A stretch of 64,000 bases of DNA from Merdiplasma sp905207905 (GTDB taxonomy: Bacteria; Bacillota; Clostridia; Lachnospirales; Lachnospiraceae): positions 33,266-97,265 of the forward strand of contig CABRXX010000002.1 of NCBI GenBank assembly GCA_902475025.1, read 5' to 3'. Made by a program: the position numbers and the translations under genes. Positions 17,127-25,489 of this stretch are shown in pieces. The stretch's first letter is position 1; each line of letters opens with the position of its first letter. The notes below the pieces were generated by a model, which was not told the origin of the DNA, did no database searches, and saw only the letters and a list, made by a program, of their open reading frames with translations.

Positions 17127-19574
17127 ATGAATAGAAACAGAAAAAACAAAACTTATATGAAAACTATGGCAATAACTTTAAGCATCACTCTGGCAGCCGG
17201 CATGGCACTTCCTGCCTGGGCTGCTGATCTTCCCAGCAAGGACGAAAACGTGTATGTAAATTTAAACCAGGACGGCAGCGTTTCCGGCATCTATGTGGTC
17301 AATGAATATATGCTGGATACGGCTGCCCAGCTTCTGGACTACGGCAATTATTCCTCTGTAAAAAATCTTACCTCCCAGGCCCCCATTACCCTGGATGGGG
17401 ATCAGGTCTCTGTGGAAGCCACGGAGGGGAAATTCTATTACCAGGGAGATTTAAAGGACGCCAAGCTTCCCTGGAAAATCTCCATCTCCTACACTCTGGA
17501 CGGAAAGGAAATTGCCCCTAAGGATCTGGCTGGTAAAAGCGGAAAGCTTTCCATCCATCTCTCTGTAAAGGACAATCCGGACTCCGATGACAGCTTTTTT
17601 GACAATTACCTGGTTCAGGGAACCGTGACTCTGAACACAGACCAATGCGTCAACATCAAGGCAGAGGGAGCCACCCAGGCAAATGTGGGAAAGGAAAGAC
17701 AGCTGCTCTACAACATTATGGCAGGACAGGAGAAAGACTATACCATCACTGCAGATGTAACCGACTTTGAGATGGATGCCATTTCTTTCCAGGCAGTGCC
17801 CATGTCCTTTGACATTGACAGCGATGCCCTGGATACCCAGGATCTCACAGAAAAAACCGGAGAGATCAAAGATGCAGCGGGAGAATTTGACGACGGCGCT
17901 TCCCAGTTAGATGAGGGAGCCCAGGAACTCTTAGACGGAGCGGGTGAATTGAAAGACGGCTCCGGAGAACTCTTAGACGGAGCCGGACAGCTAAAAAGCG
18001 GTACCTCTGATCTGACTTCCGGTGCCGGAACTCTGGCTTCCGGTGCCAGCTCCTTAAGCAGCGGTCTGGGAGCTTTGCAAAACGGAGCCGGAACCCTGGA
18101 TACTGGAATCTCTGATCTTGATTCCGGTGCCGGAAAACTAGAGGCCGGCACAAAATCTCTGACTTCCGGTGCCGAAAAGGCAGCCCAGGGCAGCGCTGCC
18201 TTAAAAGAAGGCTCCCAGACTCTGGCCAACAATCTGGAGTTGTTCCAAGCCGGGGCAGATACCTTAAAGAGTGGTCTGGACACCCTCACCAGCCAGTCTG
18301 CCCAGCTGACAGAGGGCTCCGCCCAGGTGCTGTCCGCCCTCACTACTATCCAAAGCAGTCTTGAGAGCATTGAGATCGGCACAGAGCAGATGCAGGCGCT
18401 CCTTACAGGCTCCAGCCAGGTACTCACTGCCATTCAGACAGCGGAAACAGGCGCTGCAGCTGTAGCGGGAGGTCTGACCACCATCCAGGGGAACTACGCT
18501 ACACTGGACACTCTGACTGCACAAAATACCAGTGCTGCGGCTTATATTCGAAATATCATCGGAATCATCTCCGGAATTTACCAGACCCTTCCCCAGGATC
18601 TGCTGAAGCAGTATGCAGGAAATATTGACATCCAGGGTGCCTTAAACAATGCGGAAAATGTGGCAGCGCTTCTGGAGCAGAACAATACCGCCATCGGTTC
18701 TCTGCGAAGCGGCATTGACCAGACTGCCACCGGAGCAGGAACCCTTCAATCCGGCCTAACCACACTTGCAGAACAGTACCAGACCCTGGACGATCAGATT
18801 CAGAAACTTCCGGTGATTCTGGAAAACATGATCTCCCAGAAAATGACTGTCTTAAAAGATGCCATCGACCAGCTTGTAACTGCCTACTCCACTCTGGATA
18901 CCGGTATCACAGACTATACCCAGGGCGCCCAGGCTATCAAAGACGGCTATGATACCTTGTATGAGGCCCTTCCCCTGGTAACGGCAGGCGTCACCTCACT
19001 ATCCGACGGTGCCAGCGCTCTTGCGGAAGGGAACAGCAGCCTCTTTGCGGGAAGTCAGCAGCTCTATGACGGTGCCAGTGCTCTGAAATCCGGCAGCAGC
19101 CAGCTCTCTGAAGGCAGCACCAGCCTTCTGGCAGGCGTTGATTCTGCCCTCAGCGGAGCCAATCAGGTGGCAAGCGGTGCCCAGAGTCTCTTTGGCGGAG
19201 CCGGACAGCTGATGGACGGCGCTTCCAAACTCTATGACGGCACCTCCAGTCTCTACGATGGTGTTTTGGAACTGCATGACGGTGTTTCAGAATTAAAAGA
19301 CGGTACTTCCGAACTTTTGGAAGGAACCAATGAATTCACTGACAAGACCTCTGATATTGATGATCAGGTACAAGATGAGATCGACAAGGCGGTAGACAAG
19401 ATCGCCGGGGGAGATTATGAAACCGTCTCCTTCGTCTCCGCCAAAAATGAAAATGTAGATCTGGTGCAGTTTGCTATGCAGACTGATCCTATCAAGATCC
19501 CGGAAGTGACTGAGGAAGAGACAGAACCGCAAACAGAGACGGTTATGGAAAAACTAAAAGACCTGTTCCGGTAG
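17127..19574 (+). CDS. Exported XxxLxxG heptad-repeat protein (YhgE/MMPL-associated)
   Basis: The 815-residue product starts at 17127 behind GAGGAGG and has a signal peptide ending near residue 32 (ALPAWA). A globular domain (about 35-235) is followed by two long runs of seven-residue repeats of the XxxLxxG type (about residues 255-420 and 615-740; examples DGAGELKDGSGELLDGA and YDGVLELHDGVSEL), split by a helical section. Such repeats are known in YhgE/Pip-like and MMPL-associated proteins and probably form long thin surface structures. No strong C-terminal membrane anchor or sortase signal is seen, so attachment is unclear. It probably works with the MMPL transporter 125 bp upstream. Confidence 0.85.
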   Translation: MNRNRKNKTYMKTMAITLSITLAAGMALPAWAADLPSKDENVYVNLNQDGSVSGIYVVNEYMLDTAAQLLDYGNYSSVKNLTSQAPITLDGDQVSVEATEGKFYYQGDLKDAKLPWKISISYTLDGKEIAPKDLAGKSGKLSIHLSVKDNPDSDDSFFDNYLVQGTVTLNTDQCVNIKAEGATQANVGKERQLLYNIMAGQEKDYTITADVTDFEMDAISFQAVPMSFDIDSDALDTQDLTEKTGEIKDAAGEFDDGASQLDEGAQELLDGAGELKDGSGELLDGAGQLKSGTSDLTSGAGTLASGASSLSSGLGALQNGAGTLDTGISDLDSGAGKLEAGTKSLTSGAEKAAQGSAALKEGSQTLANNLELFQAGADTLKSGLDTLTSQSAQLTEGSAQVLSALTTIQSSLESIEIGTEQMQALLTGSSQVLTAIQTAETGAAAVAGGLTTIQGNYATLDTLTAQNTSAAAYIRNIIGIISGIYQTLPQDLLKQYAGNIDIQGALNNAENVAALLEQNNTAIGSLRSGIDQTATGAGTLQSGLTTLAEQYQTLDDQIQKLPVILENMISQKMTVLKDAIDQLVTAYSTLDTGITDYTQGAQAIKDGYDTLYEALPLVTAGVTSLSDGASALAEGNSSLFAGSQQLYDGASALKSGSSQLSEGSTSLLAGVDSALSGANQVASGAQSLFGGAGQLMDGASKLYDGTSSLYDGVLELHDGVSELKDGTSELLEGTNEFTDKTSDIDDQVQDEIDKAVDKIAGGDYETVSFVSAKNENVDLVQFAMQTDPIKIPEVTEEETEPQTETVMEKLKDLFR

Positions 19575-19648
19575 TATCCGGTGTCTTCCTATAAGAATTA
19601 GGCTGCAGGGATTGACCAAAACCTGCCATTCTGCTGCAGCCGGCTTCC

Positions 19649-20686
19649 CTACAGGGGCAGACACACCGTAAAGGTACTGCCCTTTCCGGGCTGGCTTTCC
19701 ACCCGAATGTTCCCCTTGCACAGTTCCACGATTCGTTTGACGATCGAAAGACCAATTCCATTTCCCTTTGTAAGATTCTGCGTATCATTCTGATAATACT
19801 TCTGAAAGATTTTTTCTTTCGTCTCTGGATCCATTCCTACCCCAGTATCCGAAATAGAAATCTCCACAAAACCGGGAACCTGCCTATAGCCCAGGCAAAT
19901 TCTGCCTTTCTCTGGAGTAAATTTCAGACTGTTGCTTAGCAGATTGATCCAAATCTGCTGCATCAGCTCCCGATTTCCATAGTAGGAAATTTCAAAATCC
20001 TCCGGTATCTCCACAGTAATCCGTTTCTCCTCCAGCTGGTTTAACAGCAGAATTACACACTCCTTGATCTGCTCGCTGAGAGAAAAATTCTCCTTGTCTG
20101 TAACAATCTGGCATGCCTCCAGCTTGGAGAGCAGCAGTGTATTGCAGGAGAGATTGGAAAGCCGTTTGGCCTGATCCGCCATCAGTTTCAAAAATTCCAT
20201 CCGCTCCTGAGTCTCGATTCCCTCTCCGGTCTGATAAAGGTACTCTGCAAAACCGCTGATAGCAGTAATAGGAGTTTTAAATTCGTGGGCCAGATCATTG
20301 ACAAAATTCTCCATCTCCTGCTTTGTACCCCTTAGCTCTCTTACCATACTGTTAAACTGCTGATAGACAGGTCGGTACTCCTCCCCCTTCTCCGTGTCGA
20401 TCTCCACCTCCAGATTCCCCTCTGCCACTGCCTCAATGGCAGAAAGCAGCCTGCCCATACGAACGCTCATGCGCTTTAAAAGGACATACATGGTACACAC
20501 CATCACAAGGGTCATGGGAAGGATCATTCCCAACATGGAAATGGATGTCTCCCGGTCAAAATGGAACACAAAAAAGCCCACCAGCCCGAAGGACATGATA
20601 CTGCCGATCACCACCGCCAGTGAGACGAAGATCACCCATCTGGCCTGAAAGATCTTGATCTTATACCCCCGGTTTTTCTCAGTCAT
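19649..20686 (-). CDS. Sensor histidine kinase with HAMP domain
   Basis: The 345-residue protein has two membrane segments (about 15-40 and 48-70) with almost no outside loop, a HAMP linker (about 72-125), the histidine box FVNDLAHEFKTPITAISG (about 128-145) and an ATPase domain with WINLLSNSLKFT, ISDTGVGMD and GNGIGLSIVKRI. The tiny outside loop suggests it senses the membrane itself or a partner protein. It overlaps the response regulator gene by 8 bp. It is complete, unlike the kinase at 10542-11443. Confidence 0.95.
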   Translation of the reverse strand: MTEKNRGYKIKIFQARWVIFVSLAVVIGSIMSFGLVGFFVFHFDRETSISMLGMILPMTLVMVCTMYVLLKRMSVRMGRLLSAIEAVAEGNLEVEIDTEKGEEYRPVYQQFNSMVRELRGTKQEMENFVNDLAHEFKTPITAISGFAEYLYQTGEGIETQERMEFLKLMADQAKRLSNLSCNTLLLSKLEACQIVTDKENFSLSEQIKECVILLLNQLEEKRITVEIPEDFEISYYGNRELMQQIWINLLSNSLKFTPEKGRICLGYRQVPGFVEISISDTGVGMDPETKEKIFQKYYQNDTQNLTKGNGIGLSIVKRIVELCKGNIRVESQPGKGSTFTVCLPL

Positions 20687-21365
20687 GAGACACCTCCTGA
20701 TGGATCACTGCTTTATAGCCCAATCCCCGCAGGGAAACCAGCTCAAACTCCCTGCACCGGCCAAATTTGCTCCGCAGCCGGCTGACATAGGTCTTGATGG
20801 TATTGTAATCGGTCTCTGTATCATATCCCCAAATCTCATCCATCAGCTGCTGCTTGGTAAACACTACCTCCGGATAGGACAGAAACTTATAGAGAAGCTC
20901 AAACTCCTTGGCCGTCACCGGAATTTCCTCCCCCTCATAGCAAATGGTCATAGTCTCCCGGTTCAGAGAAAGCCCTCCGATCTGAATCAGCTTCTCATTG
21001 GCAATTCTTGCCCGGCGCAGCAGTGCCTGTATGTGCCAGTCCAGCTCCTCATACTGAATGGGTTTTGTCATATAATCATCAATCCCTGTAAGATAACCTC
21101 TTTTTTTATGTTCAAACGAATCCATGGCAGTGAGAAAAATCACAGGAACCATATTGCCGCTTTCCCGAAGGGCAGCAACAAACTCATAGCCATCCATTTT
21201 GGGCATCATGATATCTGCGATCACCAAATCCACATGGTTATGGTCAAAAATCTCCAGTCCCTGTTCTCCGTTTTCCGCTTCAAGAATATGATACGTTCCG
21301 GAAAGCCGGGTTCTGGTCAGCAGCCGGATAGCTGCATCATCCTCCACAATTAAAATGCTGGTCAT
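20679..21365 (-). CDS. OmpR/PhoB-family response regulator
   Basis: The 228-residue protein has a receiver domain with acidic pair DD at 8-9, phosphoacceptor D51 (LVIADIMMPKMDG) and the lysine in YMTKPIQ, then a winged-helix output domain (about 130-225, KEFELLYKFLSYP and KTYVSRLRSKFG). It pairs with the overlapping kinase. The convergent MMPL/XxxLxxG operon next door is a possible target by proximity only. Confidence 0.95.
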   Translation of the reverse strand: MTSILIVEDDAAIRLLTRTRLSGTYHILEAENGEQGLEIFDHNHVDLVIADIMMPKMDGYEFVAALRESGNMVPVIFLTAMDSFEHKKRGYLTGIDDYMTKPIQYEELDWHIQALLRRARIANEKLIQIGGLSLNRETMTICYEGEEIPVTAKEFELLYKFLSYPEVVFTKQQLMDEIWGYDTETDYNTIKTYVSRLRSKFGRCREFELVSLRGLGYKAVIHQEVSHD

Positions 21366-21503
21366 ATAGATCTCTCCCTTTCCCTATTCTCGGTGTCTTT
21401 CATCTCCGTCTGATTTTCTATTTACAGACCTCTCTTAGCATCCGTATCCTGTTTTCTGTTCAGGAATACTTTTTTCTCCTGCGTCCTTTTCTTGCCTGTC
21501 TTT

Positions 21504-21531
21504 ATTATACCGGATTTCCCCTATCAAACAA
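21504..21531 (-). promoter_or_regulatory. Promoter of the second two-component system
   Basis: On the minus strand TTGTTT (21526-21531), a 16-bp spacer and a perfect TATAAT (21504-21509) give a leader of about 130 bases. The rest of the 362-bp divergent gap 21366-21727 shows no gene and no clear promoter for the plus-strand epimerase. Confidence 0.6.
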
Positions 21532-21727
21532 GAGATATCTTTTATCCATATTTTTTCAGATCTTCTCTTTTTTTACTTTGGTTTAACCTTTCCCTGATAT
21601 CCTTGCAACTGTGGGCGAAGAACGCCTGCGAAGGACCGCATACTTCAAAATGCCGTCCGGATAACTGCTGCTTTTCAATTATTTTGTATGTGAAGGATCC
21701 CTGAAACGATCCGGAAGAGGAGAACAA

Positions 21728-22747
21728 ATGTCAAAAAGAATTTATTTAGTAACCGGCGCTGCCGGATTTTTAGGAAGCCATGTATGTCATGAACTGCTGG
21801 AGCGTGGAGACGATGTGAGGGCTCTGGTTCTGCCAAAAGATCCCTCTGCGGCCTACATTCCCTCCCAGGTGGAGATCACAGAGGGAGATCTATGTGATAA
21901 ATCCTCCCTGGAATCCTTTTTCACCGTCCCCCAGGGGATGGAATCTATTGTGATCCACTGCGCCAGCATGGTCACCACCAATGCCGATTTCAGCCAAAAA
22001 CTGATGGATGTGAATGTGGGAGGCACCTGGAACATCATTGACCTTTGCCTTGAACATCCGGAATGTAAAAAACTGGTATATGTAAGCTCCACCGGCGCTA
22101 TCCCGGAACAGCCAAAAGGCACTGCCATCAAAGAAGTCTCCTGTTTCACTCCCATTGATGAGGCACGGCAGGTGGGCTGCTACAGCCAGTCCAAGGCTCT
22201 GGCTACCCAGGCTGTGCTGGATGCCTGCAGACACAAAGGGCTGAATGCCTGCATCGTTCATCCCAGCGGCATTCTTGGGCCTCAGGACTATGCAGTGGGA
22301 GAGACTACGGGAACCATTATCAAGATTATGAAGGGAGAGATGGCCATCGGCATGGGCGGCTCCTTTAACCTGTGTGATGTGAGGGATCTGGCCAAAGGCT
22401 GCATTGCTGCCGCAGACAAGGGAAAAATCGGTGAATGTTATATTCTGGGAAATAAAGAAGTGACTTTAAAAGAAGTATGCCGGATGCTCCATGCTTCCAG
22501 CGGCTGCCGGAGGCCGCTGTTTTATGTGCCCGTCAAAACGGCTTACCGTCTGGCTGACTTCATGGAGAAAAAGGCAAAACGCACCGGCAAAAAACCTTTA
22601 ATGACCCGCTTCGCGGTCTACAATCTGGATCGCAATAACCGGTTTGATTACTCGAAAGCGGAGAGGGAGCTGGGCTATCATACCCGCCCCTACGCAGAAA
22701 CCTTAAGAGATGAAGCTCAGTGGCTTATGGCGGAGGGGCTGGTATAA
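21728..22747 (+). CDS. NAD(P)-dependent epimerase/dehydratase (extended SDR)
   Basis: The 339-residue protein starts with the Rossmann motif TGAAGFLG (residues about 9-16), has the serine-bearing strand VYVSSTGAI and the catalytic YSQSK motif near residue 157, and ends with a substrate domain like that of dihydroflavonol-4-reductase-type SDRs. It oxidises or reduces a hydroxyl or keto group of a small substrate using NAD(P). GGAGAAC precedes the ATG. It is a lone plus-strand gene whose stop lies only 10 bp from the convergent polyamine operon. The substrate is not evident. Confidence 0.88.
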   Translation: MSKRIYLVTGAAGFLGSHVCHELLERGDDVRALVLPKDPSAAYIPSQVEITEGDLCDKSSLESFFTVPQGMESIVIHCASMVTTNADFSQKLMDVNVGGTWNIIDLCLEHPECKKLVYVSSTGAIPEQPKGTAIKEVSCFTPIDEARQVGCYSQSKALATQAVLDACRHKGLNACIVHPSGILGPQDYAVGETTGTIIKIMKGEMAIGMGGSFNLCDVRDLAKGCIAAADKGKIGECYILGNKEVTLKEVCRMLHASSGCRRPLFYVPVKTAYRLADFMEKKAKRTGKKPLMTRFAVYNLDRNNRFDYSKAERELGYHTRPYAETLRDEAQWLMAEGLV

Positions 22748-22757
22748 ATCATGTCCA

Positions 22758-24647
22758 CTATGCGTTGCTGGCTGCGATCTTTACCCGGCTCCACAGATTG
22801 CTGATGATCTGCTTTGTTTTTTCATTGTATACAAACACCTCATCCAGGGGGTTGCCGGAGCGGGGCAGGTAGGAATTCAGTCCTTCATAATCGCCCCCCT
22901 CCCCATAGAGGGTATCCATAACCTCCTGGTTGGCTGAAGTATAGCCAACATAGCTGGAGTTATCATAAGCGCCTTCATAGCTGGAAGCAAAATTGATAAA
23001 GGCGTGGGCCAGCTTGGGATTCCTGGCATTCTTTGGGATTACCATGGCATCGGACCAGATGTTGGTTCCCGTCTCGGGCATATAATACCCCATGTTCTCA
23101 TTTTCAGCCATCACATAGGTGGCGTCGCCGGAATAGATCAGACCCAGCGCTTTCCTTCCCTGAGCCATATTGTCAATGATTTCATCCGTCACGATCTCCG
23201 GCTCCATGGTCTGTACGCACTGTACCAGCCAGTCATAGGCTTCCTGAAGCTCCTGCTCATTCTCTGTGTTCATGGAATAACCAAGAGCTTTCAGCGCCAT
23301 CATAAAGGAATCTCGCTCCGAATCGTACAGGTAGATATCGCCTTTGTATTTCTCATTCAGGAAAATATTATACCCCTGCTCCTTCAGATCCTTCTCGTCC
23401 ACCTTGGTCTTGTCGTACACAATTCCCACAGTGCCCCAGAAGTAAGGAACGGAATACTCATTGCCAGGATCATAAGGAAGATTTTTCACATCCTCAGTAA
23501 GAAGATCCATGCAGTCGATAAGTTCCGGATCCAGCTTTTGTAAAAGATCTTCAGAGATCAGCCTCTGGATCATATAATCACTGGGCACCAGCACATCGTA
23601 GGACTCCCCGTTGGCCACCTTAATATACATCTGCTCGTTGGAATCAAAATTCTCCATTACCACAGAGGCACCTGTGGCTTCCTCAAAATCCTTCAGGATA
23701 TTTTCTCCGGTATACTCTCCCCAGTTATAGAGATGCAGCGTCTGCCCCTCAAAAGGCCGATCCAGGCTGCCTCCTCCAAATTTCAGAGCAACTGTGATCA
23801 CTACAACCGCAGCTGCGGCTGCGGCCGCCCAGGGAAGAGCGCGCCGCTTTCCGGTGTTCTCCTGTTTCTCCCTTCTGGCTGCCACCAGAGGCACCACATT
23901 GATCAGCACCAGAGCAAGAGTAATAATCAGCACCACAAGGGTGGAGATCGCATTGATGCTGGGGTTTACCCGCTTGCTCATGGTGTACACCATGATACTC
24001 AGATTTTTCACTCCCCGCCCAGTGACGAAATAGGAGATGATAAAGTCATCCACGGACATGGTAAAGGCAATGAGGGCGCCGGATACGATCCCCGGTGTGA
24101 TCTGAGGCACGATCACCTTCACCAGAGCAGTCCAGGGCGTTGCCCCCAGATCCATAGCCGCATCTGCCAGGTTCGGATCCAGAGCTCGGATCTTTGGCAT
24201 CACCGACAGCATCACATAGGGGATGCAGAAGGCAATGTGGGCCAGCAGCATGGTCATGTAGCCTTTTTCCACTCGGAAAGTAATGAACAGCAGCATAAAT
24301 CCGATGGCTGTCACGATCTCCGGGTTCATCATGGGCAGATTGTTCACCTGCTCCACCAGGTTTCTCACAATCTTTTTGGACTTGCTCAGACCGATGGCTG
24401 CGATAGTGCCCACCACAGTGGAGACAAAGGTGGCGATCAAAGCCACGCTGAAGGTGGTATAGAGGGCCTCCATCATATCTCCGGATTCCAGCATATGCTG
24501 ATACCAGCGAAGAGAAAATCCCGTAAAGTTGGTGAGGGATTTTCCTTCGTTAAAGGAAAAGACGATCATATAGCCAATGGGCAGATAAAAGAAGAGAATC
24601 ATCACTGCCATCAGGATTTTCCCAAAAGAACGGTTGCCTTTCTTCAT
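22758..24647 (-). CDS. Spermidine/putrescine ABC permease PotC fused to binding protein PotD
   Basis: The start at 24647 has GGAGGAG upstream. In the 629-residue product, residues 1-260 are a PotC-type permease with about six membrane segments and the ATPase-contact EAA loop (DAAMDLGATPWTALVKVIVP, about 162-181). Residues 270-290 are an Ala/Val-rich membrane anchor. Residues 300-629 are a PotD-type binding domain (HLYNWGEYTGENILKDFEE, LVPSDYMIQRL, FINFASS). The fusion tethers the binding domain to the transporter and is a known arrangement in Firmicutes. It is the last gene of the potA-potB-potCD operon, beginning 5 bp after the potB stop. Confidence 0.94.
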   Translation of the reverse strand: MKKGNRSFGKILMAVMILFFYLPIGYMIVFSFNEGKSLTNFTGFSLRWYQHMLESGDMMEALYTTFSVALIATFVSTVVGTIAAIGLSKSKKIVRNLVEQVNNLPMMNPEIVTAIGFMLLFITFRVEKGYMTMLLAHIAFCIPYVMLSVMPKIRALDPNLADAAMDLGATPWTALVKVIVPQITPGIVSGALIAFTMSVDDFIISYFVTGRGVKNLSIMVYTMSKRVNPSINAISTLVVLIITLALVLINVVPLVAARREKQENTGKRRALPWAAAAAAAVVVITVALKFGGGSLDRPFEGQTLHLYNWGEYTGENILKDFEEATGASVVMENFDSNEQMYIKVANGESYDVLVPSDYMIQRLISEDLLQKLDPELIDCMDLLTEDVKNLPYDPGNEYSVPYFWGTVGIVYDKTKVDEKDLKEQGYNIFLNEKYKGDIYLYDSERDSFMMALKALGYSMNTENEQELQEAYDWLVQCVQTMEPEIVTDEIIDNMAQGRKALGLIYSGDATYVMAENENMGYYMPETGTNIWSDAMVIPKNARNPKLAHAFINFASSYEGAYDNSSYVGYTSANQEVMDTLYGEGGDYEGLNSYLPRSGNPLDEVFVYNEKTKQIISNLWSRVKIAASNA

Positions 24648-24652
24648 GATGA

Positions 24653-25489
24653 TCACTCCTCCTTTCCGCCCTGGTTGCGCACTTCTACCTTGCGCACCAG
24701 CATCATCAAAAGCATCATGATCACTGCCATGATCATGGAGATAGCGCTTCCAAAGTTCCATTCGCCCACTGTGATAAACTGATTTTCAATCATGTTTCCA
24801 ATCAGGAAATACTGGCCTCCTCCCAGAAGCTTAGGGATAAAGAAGGAGCTGACCGCAGGCAGAAATACTAAGGTGATTCCATTGATGACTCCCGGCAGCG
24901 ACAAAGGCAGCGTCACTCGCCGGAAGGTCTCTCCAGGCGTGGCCCCCAGATCTGCGCTGGCCTCCAGCAAGGAATTGTCCATCTTGCTTAGGGAGGTCTG
25001 GATCTGCAGGATCATAAAGGGCAGAAAGTTGTACACCATTCCAAGAAGGACCGCCCCTTCGGTATAAAGAAGCTCTATGTCTCCCAGCCCGAAAAAGCCA
25101 AGCACCCGCTGGATCAGGCCTCCATCGCTGAGCAGGCCAATCCAGGCATAGGTTCTCACCAGCATATTGATCCACATAGGGATAGTGATGCACAGAATCA
25201 GGATATTCTGCACCTTCTCCCGGCTTCTGGCTATAAAATAGGCAGCGGGATAGCCAAGGAGCAGACACAGAAGGGTGGTTTTTACTGCAATCCAGATGGA
25301 GCGCCAGAGGATCAGCAAAAAATCAGGGTCGGTAAAAAATGTGACATAGTGCTCCAGCGTAAAGGAGAACGGAATGACGCTGTTCCCATGCTCCATAAAG
25401 GAGTAGACTGCGATCAGTCCCATAGGAAGCACCAGCATCAAAATCGCCCAGACAATGTAAGGCAGCGCCAGCTGCGAAAACTTCTTCAT
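24653..25489 (-). CDS. potB: Spermidine/putrescine ABC transporter permease PotB
   Basis: The 278-residue inner-membrane protein has six membrane segments and the EAA loop LLEASADLGATPGETFRRVT, where the ATPase docks. It forms the translocation channel with the PotC part of the downstream fusion. Its ATG overlaps the potA stop codon (TGATG), so translation is coupled. Confidence 0.94.
   Translation of the reverse strand: MKKFSQLALPYIVWAILMLVLPMGLIAVYSFMEHGNSVIPFSFTLEHYVTFFTDPDFLLILWRSIWIAVKTTLLCLLLGYPAAYFIARSREKVQNILILCITIPMWINMLVRTYAWIGLLSDGGLIQRVLGFFGLGDIELLYTEGAVLLGMVYNFLPFMILQIQTSLSKMDNSLLEASADLGATPGETFRRVTLPLSLPGVINGITLVFLPAVSSFFIPKLLGGGQYFLIGNMIENQFITVGEWNFGSAISMIMAVIMMLLMMLVRKVEVRNQGGKEE

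Noticed and set aside
19601..19641. GGCTGCAG/CTGCAGCC inverted repeat as terminator between the XxxLxxG gene and the kinase
   Set aside because: The stem is only 8 bp with a 25-base loop and no T run on either strand.
22758..24647. PotC-PotD fusion as a frameshift or assembly artefact
   Set aside because: A single uninterrupted frame has a proper membrane anchor between the domains, and this fusion is a known arrangement in Firmicutes.
23733..24782. 349-codon plus-strand open frame
   Set aside because: It is antisense to potCD, low in hydrophobic residues and rich in His/Gln, and has no ribosome site; a shadow of the real gene.
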